37,205 nucleotides of DNA from a virus: positions 1-37,205 of IMG/VR virus record IMGVR_UViG_3300044631_002046. One strand, 5' to 3'. Positions 5,131 to 13,601 of the stretch are shown here, piece after piece (position 1 is the first letter of the stretch; every line of letters starts with the position of its first letter). The notes beneath the pieces were generated by a model. The model made no database searches and had not been told where the DNA came from. It was given only the letters and a program-made list of their open reading frames with translations. The translations under genes were made by a program, and so were the position numbers.

Positions 5131-6552
5131 TCAGTTTACATTTTTTAGAATCTGACTTAACCACACTTCACTCATATTTTCAATGATTACATTTGCATCA
5201 TTGAGAGTTTCAGCAAAGTTGTTCTCAAGGAGGTATGATGCTACAATCTGATAAACTTCTCCCAACTCCTTCTTTTCTCTTGGGGTTAATGTTCCAGCAG
5301 ACATGGCAGAACTTCTTGCACTCTGCAAGTCCTTATCACCACCTTCTACCTTAGCAGCATAACCTCTTAATTGTACTCTTGGTTTATCTCTCACAGAACC
5401 CCTTCTAGATGCTGCTAGACCTCTTAGAGTTCTACTTTGTCTTTCTTCTCTCTTCTTTCTGTCTGCGTCAGACTCATCACGCTTGTGCTTGATATAAGGA
5501 CGGTCGGCACCTCTTTCTGCTGCTGCAATGGTCTTGTCTACACTACCAGAACGTTGGTATGCCTTGGAACGTGCTGCAAGTTCTTTACGGACTGAAGTTT
5601 CACCTTCCTTGCCGAGTTCCTTACGCATTCTGGTTGCTTCATCAAGTCCAAACTCTTCATTATATTCTTTATTTCTGACCGCTGCAATTGCTTCTGCTTT
5701 TGACATTCCAGAAGCCATCATTCTTGCAATTCTTACATCTGCGAAGTCATTATCACCATCTTGGTCTTGGTCTTTTTTCTTTGCTTCATAAATTGAAGAA
5801 TACGCATTTGCAACATCTTTAAGAGTTGCTTTTGTTCCCCATTCAAATGATGACATAACTGCTCCTGGTTTTTTAATAGGTGAGGTTGAAGGTGTAGGTT
5901 TTGGTGCTGCAACAACAGGTGCTGCTGGTTTTGGGGCAGGTGCTTCAACTGCAGCAGCAGATCTATTCAAACTTGCCTTTCCAATCTGATTTGCAGTTGC
6001 TGATTTTGCGGTCCCACTTAGAATATTTTTGGCACTTGAAGATTGAGAAATACTATTAACTGCCGCATTTCCTCTAAGTTGATCCAATTCTGCTTTATTT
6101 TGACCTGGCATATCCTTCATTAAAGGATTTGGAGTCTTTGGTTTAGCAAAATTATCACCATATTTAAGTTTATTAACTGACATTCCAGTTTCAGCAGCAC
6201 CTTTCACATCACCTGCTTTTTTCTGTGCAGAATATACTTGCATACCACCCTTAATTTTATCTGCAGTTGATGCAGAAGCAGATGATGAAGTTCCTGGTTT
6301 TGCTGGAGTCACTTTAGTTGGAGTTCCAGTAGTTGGTTTGGTGTATGTTGCCTTTGCGTCTGGATTTACACCACCCAATGAATTAGTTACAGGGAATCTA
6401 TCACGAGCACGAACTGGAGTTGATTTTGCTGGTTTCATTGGACCAGAAGGTTTATCATTTGGACCATCCCAAAGAGGTTCATCTCTCAAAGGAGCTTCAG
6501 TAATAATGCTTTCATATAAATTTTTAACCGCACCAAAATCTTCCTTATTCAT
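5131..6552 (-). CDS. Putative virion/internal head protein, low complexity
   Basis: The 473-residue protein is rich in Ala, Lys, Pro, Ser and Thr, with long disordered repeats (PAPKPAAPVVAAPKP) and no known enzyme motif. It starts MNKEDFGAVKNLYESIITEA. The YESIITE/A segment resembles a T4-type capsid-targeting leader with a prohead-protease site (hydrophobic-x-E then A). Near residue 262 there is DQDQDGDNDFADVRIARMMASGMSKAEAIAAV. A C-terminal module (about residues 434-473, YQIVASYLLENNFAE then IIENMSEVW) is shared in pattern with the 825-residue protein. Late promoter motifs lie upstream and a strong terminator downstream. Cyanophage proteins of this sort are usually called virion structural proteins; its exact role is unknown. 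Confidence 0.7.
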   Translation of the reverse strand: MNKEDFGAVKNLYESIITEAPLRDEPLWDGPNDKPSGPMKPAKSTPVRARDRFPVTNSLGGVNPDAKATYTKPTTGTPTKVTPAKPGTSSSASASTADKIKGGMQVYSAQKKAGDVKGAAETGMSVNKLKYGDNFAKPKTPNPLMKDMPGQNKAELDQLRGNAAVNSISQSSSAKNILSGTAKSATANQIGKASLNRSAAAVEAPAPKPAAPVVAAPKPTPSTSPIKKPGAVMSSFEWGTKATLKDVANAYSSIYEAKKKDQDQDGDNDFADVRIARMMASGMSKAEAIAAVRNKEYNEEFGLDEATRMRKELGKEGETSVRKELAARSKAYQRSGSVDKTIAAAERGADRPYIKHKRDESDADRKKREERQSRTLRGLAASRRGSVRDKPRVQLRGYAAKVEGGDKDLQSARSSAMSAGTLTPREKKELGEVYQIVASYLLENNFAETLNDANVIIENMSEVWLSQILKNVN

Positions 6553-6588
6553 CTTATTGAGAGTAGTAAAAAGTACTTTTCTTAATAT

Positions 6589-6608
6589 TATTTATTCTTT
6601 TATTTATT
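6589..6608 (-). promoter_or_regulatory. Tandem late promoter motifs AATAAATA
   Basis: Two AATAAATA octamers lie on the minus strand at 6589-6596 and 6601-6608, exactly 12 bases apart. They are 36 and 48 bases before the ATG at 6552. The upstream copy includes the stop codon of the preceding gene. They match the T4-like late motif except for the first base. Confidence 0.6.
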
Positions 6609-6998
6609 CTCAGAATCAACCCAATCCCCCTTTATACCCATTGCGCCACCTAAAAGGTCTTGTGCTTTACTTCCATCTTTTTCCTCTTCATAGTAGATAG
6701 AAGTTTTTTCTTCTGGTTGTTCTATTTTTTTATATTCTTCTATTGCTTTATCAACTTCACTCTCAACTCTTTGGTTTAATAATTCTGGTGTATTAATTAC
6801 ATAGTCATTTATTGTATCATCGATTAAACCACGTTTCAAAAGTTCTTTTTGTATTTCATCAACAAGTTTCCATAATTTATTTTTGTCTATTTTAAATTTA
6901 GAAGACAAAATCTCGATAATGCCTTCTAGCACTATCGAGATTTTTGCCCATTCTATAATTCCTTTTTTCTTTTTTCCAACTTGGAAATTAAAGTTCAT
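6600..6998 (-). CDS. Hypothetical charged helical protein in the late block
   Basis: The 132-residue product starts MNFNFQVGKKKKGIIEWAKI. A predicted helical middle (EILSSKFKIDKNKLWKLVDEIQ) is followed by a strongly acidic, Glu-rich C-terminal third. There is no membrane segment or known catalytic motif. Its start overlaps the stop of the upstream CTS-bearing gene (ATGA), so translation is coupled. The coding sequence contains a perfect 12-bp inverted repeat (6907-6944). I recall similar proteins among cyanophage structural genes but cannot assign a role. Confidence 0.65.
   Translation of the reverse strand: MNFNFQVGKKKKGIIEWAKISIVLEGIIEILSSKFKIDKNKLWKLVDEIQKELLKRGLIDDTINDYVINTPELLNQRVESEVDKAIEEYKKIEQPEEKTSIYYEEEKDGSKAQDLLGGAMGIKGDWVDSENK
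6907..6944. repeat. Perfect 12-bp inverted repeat inside a coding region
   Basis: AAAATCTCGATA (6907-6918) and its exact reverse complement TATCGAGATTTT (6933-6944) flank a 14-base loop, within the codons for ISIVLEGIIEI of the 132-residue protein. On both strands the stem is followed by T-rich sequence, so the mRNA could form a stable hairpin. Confidence 0.75.
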
Positions 6999-7594
6999 TT
7001 TTTGGGGGGTGCAGAAACTTTTGCATACACCATTCTCTTACCCCATTTTTCTGGAGTAGTTCCTTTTCCTGCAATGTCTTTGGTAATTTGGGGAGACACA
7101 TCAAAAGAAACATCTTTATTTACATTTCCAGTTCTTCCAAAATCACCAACATCATTAATTTTTGCTGTTGTAGATTTTGTCTTTGTTCCCTGTGGATTTG
7201 CAGTTAACTGCAATTTGGAACCATAAGAAATAGATGGTTTTCCTTCTTGTCCTTTTGGTGCCTGTCCTTCCTTATACTTAAAAGGAACTGCAGCATTTCT
7301 AGTTGTCCAGTTATGGGGGTCACCAGTTGCTGTAGTCTTGTTTGGAGTGAATTTATCTCCAGGAGCATACACTGATGCCTTTACTGGTTTCCAACCATAT
7401 CTTTGTTGTTCTGCACCAGTATGTGCTCTTTGAGTGAATTTACCAGTAGATTTATCAAGTTCACCAGACTTATAATTTTTATATGCCAAAACCTTTGTAT
7501 TTGGTTTTGGTTTTGCTGTTGGTTTAGATGCAAAAGGACCAAAGAACTCACTCAATGAATATGCTTCCGCACAAAATTCTTTATAAGTTTTCAT
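6995..7594 (-). CDS. Putative internal head protein with T4-type capsid-targeting leader
   Basis: The 199-residue basic protein begins MKTYKEFCAEAYSLSEFFG. The first eleven residues closely match the T4 IPIII leader (MKTYQEFIAE/A), which targets internal proteins to the prohead and is cut after Glu by the gp21 protease. A Lys/Pro/Thr-rich region follows, then VLAYKNYKSGELDKSTGKF and, near the C-terminus, DVGDFGRTGNVNKDVSFDVS. The latter is faintly like a double-psi beta-barrel or 3D-type domain, but I would not rely on it. It sits four bases after the 825-residue gene and overlaps the next start (ATGA). It is likely expressed late from the promoter at 10098. Confidence 0.7.
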   Translation of the reverse strand: MKTYKEFCAEAYSLSEFFGPFASKPTAKPKPNTKVLAYKNYKSGELDKSTGKFTQRAHTGAEQQRYGWKPVKASVYAPGDKFTPNKTTATGDPHNWTTRNAAVPFKYKEGQAPKGQEGKPSISYGSKLQLTANPQGTKTKSTTAKINDVGDFGRTGNVNKDVSFDVSPQITKDIAGKGTTPEKWGKRMVYAKVSAPPKK

Positions 7595-7597
7595 AAT

Positions 7598-10075
7598 TTA
7601 TTTTGCTGGTTTTTGAAGTGATTGGAAACTTCTATTTCCTTTTGCATCATATTTAACTGTGCCTTTGACACCACCCAGAGTTGCACCATAAGACTGTCCA
7701 ACTTTTGCCTTTCCTTTTGCTACTTGGTTTACTCCAGAATTTCCAAGATTTGCACGAACCATTCTTTGTCCTTTATCCCCATAAGTAGCAGTTCCCTTAA
7801 CTCCACCAACCTTTACATCATATGCTTTATTAGTAGCAACTTTTTGCTGCTTTCCTGCGATATTTGTTGCAGAAATTACTTTACTTGGTTTTACGTCAGA
7901 AGGACCTGACTTTCCTGTTCCTTCTTGTGATGGAATGTTTCCTACTTTTGGTTTTGCTCTTGTTGCTGCCATTCCTGCTGCTTGAATCTGTTGTCTGGTC
8001 TTTCCAGATTTTGCAGCGGCATCACCACCTCCAGCACGGAAAGCAGCATCACCACCTCTTGCCGAGTCAGATGACATTCCTGTAGGTTTTGGTTTATTTT
8101 GCTTCCCTAGTAATGCTGCTCTATTTTGTGCCTTTCCAGCATCGGTTTTCCCTCTTTGAACTGCCCTACTAAATTTTCCAGTAAGTCCACCAGTTTTCAT
8201 AGTATTGATTGCTGATTTATTGATATTACTAATTGCACTTCCAACTGCTCCAGCTGCTTTTCCTACTGCTGCTCTATTTTGTGCTTTTCCAGCATCAGTA
8301 GAACTCCTAGAAACTGCTCTATTAAAAGAACCTAATACTCCACCACCATCAGAAAAGGACTTAATATTTTCATCAATTTGTAAATCGTCATTTTCCACAA
8401 TAAATTGTTTCCAGTATTCATAAGCAGTCATCTCTTCGGTCTTGGTTGCTTGATAAGAACGAACTCTAGATTCACCTTTTTTGTCGGGTGCTACCATATG
8501 GGTTTTGATTTTCTTTGATGTTGGTGCTTCCTTCTTTTCTTTCTCAAATGCCTTATGAACTTTGGCAGCATCATCATACATATGGATTTTCTTAGCACCA
8601 CTTTGCTTTGCTACTGCATTTGCAACATCAACTTTCTTCTTACCAATATCACCACCTTTCATTCCACCAGTGTAGTGAATGTTCTTCTTATCTACGTCAA
8701 CACCATGCTTCTTGAGGTGTCCTTGGAATTCACTTGGTTTATCAAACTTAGAACGAGCAGTAATGAGATGAACGTTTTGTCCTCTTGCTTGCTTTCTCTT
8801 GATATCCTTAATTACTTTTTTGTTTGGACTAGCAGTTTGGGAGAACTTTTTAGCACTTTGGAACTCACTAAAGTCATAAGAATGTCCCTTATCTAACTTA
8901 TGAGTATTGAACTCCTGGTTGCTTAAACTCTTGACTCTCTTGCCAGATGCATCCTTAACGTGAACCTGAACGTTTGGTTTACCTTTCTTACCGTGTCCGA
9001 AGAGAGTTTCGTCAACATCATATGCATGAACTGTTGTCTTTTTTCTAGTTCCTCTTGCCTTCTCTTCAATATACTCCTCAAGAATAACTGAGGTAAACTC
9101 ATCACTAATGTGCTCAAACATTACTTCTGCTGCTTCATAACTCTCTGCGTAATCTGCAGCAACTAGCATTTCAATAACATAATCATATGCATCATCATAG
9201 TCAAAAGACTGATTCAATTGCTTCATTTGATTAGCATATCTATTTCCACCAATAGGAGAAGTATTTCTTGCTTTATCAATTGCAGAATCTGCTTTTTTCT
9301 TAAGTGCTTCCATACCTTTACTTGCAGCCATAATGCCACCAGCAGCTAAAGCACCTTTAACTAGAAGTCCAGCAACCTCATCAATTTGCTCACCTTCTGG
9401 TTCAAATGAATTTGCCATTGCTTGCTTACGGATAGTGGCAAAATAAATCTGAGTTCCTTTCTCTTTACCGTATTGGTCAATCATACTCTTCTTCATTGAT
9501 GAAGTGTCATACTTCTTTTTAAGTTTTTTCTCTTTCTTCATCTCTCCAGAAGTCATTTCTCTTTCCAAGATATACTCTTCCTTATAACCTTTTGCTGCAG
9601 AACTCCAATAATCATCCCAAGACTTTTGATTTGCTTCAGCATCTTCTCTAGAAGATGGTTTGAAAGTTCCACTTGTTTTACGAATAGAACCTTGAGGTTT
9701 TCTTGTTTTCTTTTTAGTTCTTGCCTTTGCTGCCAAGGATTCAATTTCTTCTTTTGATGCTGGTTTATCTTGGACTTTTTTTGTCACTGGATTCCAGTGT
9801 GCTTCATCTACCATATCTCCATCTAGTTCATATCCAGCAACTTGCATTCCTGGTTTTGCTTTTGCGAGAGGAAGTTGAGGTCCAGTTCTCTTCAAAAATT
9901 CTTTCTTTTCGTAAGGATTATCAGTTCCAGTTCCTTTATTGTATAGTTTTTGTGTCTTCTGGGCACCTTTATGTCCAGGACCAATCTCAAAACTTTGCTC
10001 AGAAAGTAAAGTCCCTGCAGTTTCAGAGGTTTTAATTTGAGTGTACAAGTTTTTAATATCGTTAATACTGGACAT
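7598..10075 (-). CDS. Large multidomain late protein with embedded HAD-like phosphatase
   Basis: The 825-residue protein combines several parts. The N-terminus MSSINDIKNLYTQIKTSE, with LLSEQ soon after, offers possible prohead-protease sites. A charged segment at about residues 188-220 (EMKKEKKLKKKY, then IYFATIRKQAM) is of a kind seen in cyanophage structural proteins. A module at about 292-335 (YDYVIEMLVAADYAES) also appears at the C-terminus of the 473-residue protein. Residues about 349-515 form a HAD-type phosphatase: HAYDVDETLFG with Asp353 and Asp355, HLITARS (Thr near 439) and GDIGKKKVDVANAV with MYDDAAK (about 500). A second leader-like segment follows (EYWKQFIVEN, about 550-560). 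The C-terminal third has the repeats TDAGKAQNRAA twice and GGVKGT twice. Expression is from a TATAAATA late promoter. A virion role is inferred; enzyme activity is untested. Confidence 0.75.
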   Translation of the reverse strand: MSSINDIKNLYTQIKTSETAGTLLSEQSFEIGPGHKGAQKTQKLYNKGTGTDNPYEKKEFLKRTGPQLPLAKAKPGMQVAGYELDGDMVDEAHWNPVTKKVQDKPASKEEIESLAAKARTKKKTRKPQGSIRKTSGTFKPSSREDAEANQKSWDDYWSSAAKGYKEEYILEREMTSGEMKKEKKLKKKYDTSSMKKSMIDQYGKEKGTQIYFATIRKQAMANSFEPEGEQIDEVAGLLVKGALAAGGIMAASKGMEALKKKADSAIDKARNTSPIGGNRYANQMKQLNQSFDYDDAYDYVIEMLVAADYAESYEAAEVMFEHISDEFTSVILEEYIEEKARGTRKKTTVHAYDVDETLFGHGKKGKPNVQVHVKDASGKRVKSLSNQEFNTHKLDKGHSYDFSEFQSAKKFSQTASPNKKVIKDIKRKQARGQNVHLITARSKFDKPSEFQGHLKKHGVDVDKKNIHYTGGMKGGDIGKKKVDVANAVAKQSGAKKIHMYDDAAKVHKAFEKEKKEAPTSKKIKTHMVAPDKKGESRVRSYQATKTEEMTAYEYWKQFIVENDDLQIDENIKSFSDGGGVLGSFNRAVSRSSTDAGKAQNRAAVGKAAGAVGSAISNINKSAINTMKTGGLTGKFSRAVQRGKTDAGKAQNRAALLGKQNKPKPTGMSSDSARGGDAAFRAGGGDAAAKSGKTRQQIQAAGMAATRAKPKVGNIPSQEGTGKSGPSDVKPSKVISATNIAGKQQKVATNKAYDVKVGGVKGTATYGDKGQRMVRANLGNSGVNQVAKGKAKVGQSYGATLGGVKGTVKYDAKGNRSFQSLQKPAK
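8115..8296. repeat. Pair of near-identical 29-base direct repeats
   Basis: Copies at 8115-8143 and 8268-8296 differ at one base. They encode the repeated peptide (T)DAGKAQNRAA of the 825-residue protein. They are 153 bases (51 codons) apart, so unequal recombination between them would delete or duplicate a unit in frame. Confidence 0.8.
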
Positions 10076-10097
10076 TTTTATACTCTAGTTTTTTAGT

Positions 10098-10105
10098 TAT
10101 TTATA
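10098..10105 (-). promoter_or_regulatory. Late promoter TATAAATA for the second late block
   Basis: A perfect T4-type late motif lies on the minus strand, 22 bases before the ATG at 10075. It begins at the last T of the terminator that ends the nrdB transcript, so termination and late initiation are fused. It would be recognised by gp55, encoded in this window. Confidence 0.8.
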
Positions 10106-10129
10106 AAAAAAGGGGAGCAACTGCCCCCC
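10105..10129 (-). terminator. Rho-independent terminator after nrdB
   Basis: On the minus strand GGGGGGC and GCTCCCC form a 7-bp stem (one G-T pair) with an AGTT loop, followed by seven Ts (10105-10111). It lies six bases after the nrdB stop. The T-run leads straight into the TATAAATA promoter. Confidence 0.9.
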
Positions 10130-10135
10130 AATAAA

Positions 10136-11320
10136 TCAAAGTTGGAATCCAGCAAATGTATCCTTTTTCAAGTCTTGCTTAATACCACCAACAACATAAC
10201 TTTCAACTTCTGTTTCTTGTGGAGCAACTTGAAGACCTTTAGAAGAAATCCAATGCTCTGTCCAAGGAAGGGGATTATTCTTCGCAGAAATATCATAAAG
10301 TGGTTTAAGTCCAACTGCTTTCATTCTACGATTTGCAATCCACTCTACATACTGATGAAGAAGTTTATCATTAAGACCAATCATAGAACCATCCTTGAAT
10401 AGGTATTGTGCCCATCTCTTTTCTTCATTTACACAATTTTCAAAAGCAGATCTCACCCATTCCTCTTCTTCCTTAGCAATTTGCTGCATTTCTGGATCAT
10501 CCCCTTCACGCCACTTATTGAGGATGTTTTGAGTAATGACAAGGTGCTGATTTTCGTCTCTTGCGATGAGAGAGATAATTTTAGCGGATCCTTCCATAAG
10601 TTTGAGTTCACCAAACGCAAATGAGCAAGCGAACGAGACATAAAACCTGATACCTTCGAGAATGTTGACATTGGCAATTGCTCTATAAAGTTTCCTCTTT
10701 AATTCAATTCTTCCTTCTCTTGCATAACCTGCACCCTCTTGTGCAAACAACCAATCATTAGAAGTTCCATATTGTTGGGCAGAATTAATAAAATCATCAT
10801 AAGCACCAGTCACAGAAGATGCCCTTTCTATAATATGTTGATTTGATAGAATAGAATCAAAAACTTCTGATGGGTCAGAATATACATTTTTAATAATGTA
10901 TGTGTAAGAACGACTATGAATCATTTCCATAAATTCCCACACAGTCATACATGCTTCCAATTCAGGAAGAGAGCAGTATGGGACAAATGCCATTCCAGGT
11001 CCACGACCTTGAACAGAGTCTAGAAGAATCTGATACTTCAAATTGGAAGTAAAGATATGCTTCTGTTCAGGACGAAGGGTTTGGTAATCAGCACGGTCTT
11101 TTTGGAGGGAGACCTCTTCAGGTCTCCAAAAGTATCCAAGTTGTTGAGTGGTTAATTTTTCAAAAATTGGATACTTATAGGAATCATATCTCTGAACCCC
11201 TAAAGGTTGACCAAAAAACATAGGTTGCTTTTTGGTCTCTACCTCTTTGGTATTAAAAACAGTCATACCATTTATTTCAGTAGTTTCTTCGGAATTAAGT
11301 CTAAATTTTACAGGATTCAC
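10136..11320 (-). CDS. nrdB: Ribonucleotide reductase small (beta) subunit
   Basis: This subunit supplies the tyrosyl radical for class I ribonucleotide reduction with NrdA, making dNTPs for phage DNA. The 394-residue product is close to the usual 375-390. Visible family signatures include LLDSVQGRGPG with the first Asp ligand, WEFMEMIHSRSYTY with Glu, His and the radical Tyr, EGIRFYVSFACSFAFGE with a Glu ligand, and LIARDENQHL with Glu and His, so all iron ligands are present. I chose a GTG start at 11320, which overlaps nrdA by 20 bases and has AAGGAG nine bases upstream. The alternative ATG at 11266 lacks a ribosome-binding site. It is followed by a strong terminator. Confidence 0.96.
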   Translation of the reverse strand: MNPVKFRLNSEETTEINGMTVFNTKEVETKKQPMFFGQPLGVQRYDSYKYPIFEKLTTQQLGYFWRPEEVSLQKDRADYQTLRPEQKHIFTSNLKYQILLDSVQGRGPGMAFVPYCSLPELEACMTVWEFMEMIHSRSYTYIIKNVYSDPSEVFDSILSNQHIIERASSVTGAYDDFINSAQQYGTSNDWLFAQEGAGYAREGRIELKRKLYRAIANVNILEGIRFYVSFACSFAFGELKLMEGSAKIISLIARDENQHLVITQNILNKWREGDDPEMQQIAKEEEEWVRSAFENCVNEEKRWAQYLFKDGSMIGLNDKLLHQYVEWIANRRMKAVGLKPLYDISAKNNPLPWTEHWISSKGLQVAPQETEVESYVVGGIKQDLKKDTFAGFQL

Positions 11321-13601
11321 AGTCTTCTTCTCCTTCTGAACTTAAAATTTCTGCAATTAAATCATCAACAGTTTGCTTTTCCTCCTTTACCTCATCTGTC
11401 TTAATATCATATGTATTCTGATAGTAAGAGGTCTTCCAACCATACTTGTATGTTTTGAGGAAGTCATTTGCCATTACAGTCACTGGAACTTCATTATCTG
11501 GATAGTTTTCTGGATTATAACTCCAGTTTCCAGAGATTGCTTGGTCAAAAAACTTTTGCATTACCGAAACAATATTGATATAACCAGTATTGTCTTTCAT
11601 TTCCCACAAAAGAGTATAATTATTCTTCAGTGTGTGATATTGGGGAACAATTTGCTTAAGAGGTCCTTTCTTGGATTTCTTAATGGACAAGAATCCACGA
11701 GGAGGTTCAATTCCATTAGTTGCGTTTGACACAACGGAACTGCTCTCCGATGGCATCTGTGCGGACAGTGTTGAGTGCCTGAGACCGTGTTCCAGGATAG
11801 ATGCTCTAAGAGTTTCCCAATCATGCTGATAATTAATGGATGAAATTTCGTCTACATCTTTTTTGTAAGTATCAATGGGAAGAATTCCATCGGCATACTT
11901 AGTGCGATTAAAGTACCCACATGCTCCCTTCTCTTTTGCAATTTGGTTGGAAGATTTCAGTAGATAGTATTGGAAACTCTCAGAAAGTCCATGGATTGCA
12001 TCCCATGCCTCTTGAGAATCATAATTAAATCCAAGTTTAGCAAGGTAGTGTGCAAGTCCGATGTAACCAATACCAAGAGACCTACGTGCTTTAGTTGATT
12101 TTTCTGCAGCAACTACTGGATATTCTTGATAGTCAATCAACTCTTCCAGACCACGAACAGAAAGATCGCAAAGTTCTTCAAACTCATCATCAGATTTAAC
12201 TTTTCCCACATTTACAGCAGAAAGAATACACAAAGCAATCTCACCATCAGGGTCATCAATGTGTTGTAGTGGTTGAGTTGGAAGTGTAATCTCTTGACAA
12301 AGGTTACTCATCCATACTTTATCTTTAAAAGAAGAGTGTGAATTGCAATGGTCAATATTCATAATGTAGATACGACCCGTTTCCGCACGTTCCTTAAGGA
12401 GGTCAAGAATAAGTTCCTGTGCTTTAATAGTTTTTTTCTTAATGGACGGATTCTTTTCATACGAAACATAGAGATCGTCAAACTCAGGGAGTCCGAAAGA
12501 ATCATAAAGTCCAGGTACGTCGTGGGGACTGAAGAGAGTAATCTCTTCATCTTTGATGAACCTTTCATAGAACAATTTACTAATTTGAATTGAATAATCT
12601 AGTTTACGAACACGATTATCTTCCGTTCCCTTGTTATTCTTAAGAACTAAAATGTCTTCGATTTCTTGGTGCCAGATTGGGAAGTGGACAGTTGCTGATC
12701 CACCACGGATGCCATTTTGAGTGCAGCATCTGACAGTGCTTTCAAATTTTTTGAGGAATGGGACAACACCTGTGTGCTGAACTTCTCCACCTCTGATTTT
12801 AGCGTTGATGCCCCTGATGCGACCTGCGTTGATGCCGATACCCGCCCTTTGTGCAACATATCTGCCGATAGCCATATCAGAACTAAAGATGCTATCGAGG
12901 GTGTCATCAGAATCAACAAGAACACAGCTAGCAAATTGTCGAAGTGGAGTTCGCACTCCTGCCATGATAGGTGTGGGAATGTTGATTTTGTGCTTTGAGA
13001 TTGCGTCATAGTACCTCCTGACATATGACATTCTGGTTTCTTTTGGATATTGCGAGAAAATAGTCGCAGCAATCATCATGTACATAAATTGTGGGGTCTC
13101 ATAGACCTTTCCACTACTTCTATCTTGCACGAGGTACTTATCAACGACTTGACGTAGACCTGCATAAGTGAACAAGTAGTCACGATTATGATGGATATAC
13201 GAACCAAGTCTATTAAGTTCTTCCTCAGTGTAGTTGTTGAGAATTTCTGCATCATAAACACCAATGCTTACGCATTTTTTAATATGCTCCAAAAATGTAG
13301 GATGCTCCTGAACTCTACCGTACAGGGACTTTCTAACAGAAAAAAGGAGAAGTCTTGCTGCAACAAATTGATAATTTGGATTTTCCAAATCAATCAAGTC
13401 AGAAGCAGAACGAATTAGAATCTCTTGAATTTCTGCAGTTGTAATTCCATCATAAAATTGAATGCCAGATTGCATCTCAACTTGAGAAGCAGATACTCCT
13501 GCCAAATCTTTACAAGCTTCATCAACCATCAAGTGAATTTTATTCAAATCCAAAGATTCCACTCGACCGTTTCTTTTAATAACTTTTGTCCCGTTGCTCA
13601 T
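11301..13601 (-). CDS. nrdA: Ribonucleotide reductase large (alpha) subunit, class I
   Basis: This is the catalytic subunit, reducing ribonucleoside diphosphates. The 766-residue protein has an N-terminal ATP-cone-like region (VIKRNGRVESLDLNKI). Active-site cysteines are in ASCVLVDSDDTLDS and ALCILSAVN, and the radical Cys with Asn and Glu is in NLCQEITLP. It also has AGIGINAGRIRG, the loop NGIEPPRGF, and a C-terminal redox CESC pair. The ATG at 13601 (MSNGTKVIKRNG) overlaps the primase stop as ATGA, whereas an upstream in-frame TTG lies inside the primase gene. It is followed by nrdB with a 20-base overlap. No intron or intein is seen. Confidence 0.97.
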   Translation of the reverse strand: MSNGTKVIKRNGRVESLDLNKIHLMVDEACKDLAGVSASQVEMQSGIQFYDGITTAEIQEILIRSASDLIDLENPNYQFVAARLLLFSVRKSLYGRVQEHPTFLEHIKKCVSIGVYDAEILNNYTEEELNRLGSYIHHNRDYLFTYAGLRQVVDKYLVQDRSSGKVYETPQFMYMMIAATIFSQYPKETRMSYVRRYYDAISKHKINIPTPIMAGVRTPLRQFASCVLVDSDDTLDSIFSSDMAIGRYVAQRAGIGINAGRIRGINAKIRGGEVQHTGVVPFLKKFESTVRCCTQNGIRGGSATVHFPIWHQEIEDILVLKNNKGTEDNRVRKLDYSIQISKLFYERFIKDEEITLFSPHDVPGLYDSFGLPEFDDLYVSYEKNPSIKKKTIKAQELILDLLKERAETGRIYIMNIDHCNSHSSFKDKVWMSNLCQEITLPTQPLQHIDDPDGEIALCILSAVNVGKVKSDDEFEELCDLSVRGLEELIDYQEYPVVAAEKSTKARRSLGIGYIGLAHYLAKLGFNYDSQEAWDAIHGLSESFQYYLLKSSNQIAKEKGACGYFNRTKYADGILPIDTYKKDVDEISSINYQHDWETLRASILEHGLRHSTLSAQMPSESSSVVSNATNGIEPPRGFLSIKKSKKGPLKQIVPQYHTLKNNYTLLWEMKDNTGYINIVSVMQKFFDQAISGNWSYNPENYPDNEVPVTVMANDFLKTYKYGWKTSYYQNTYDIKTDEVKEEKQTVDDLIAEILSSEGEEDCESCKI

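Noticed and set aside
12647-13072. Long open frame on the minus strand in another phase inside nrdA (141 codons)
   Set aside because: It lies wholly within the well-supported nrdA frame, has no ribosome-binding site, and its product has no recognisable features.
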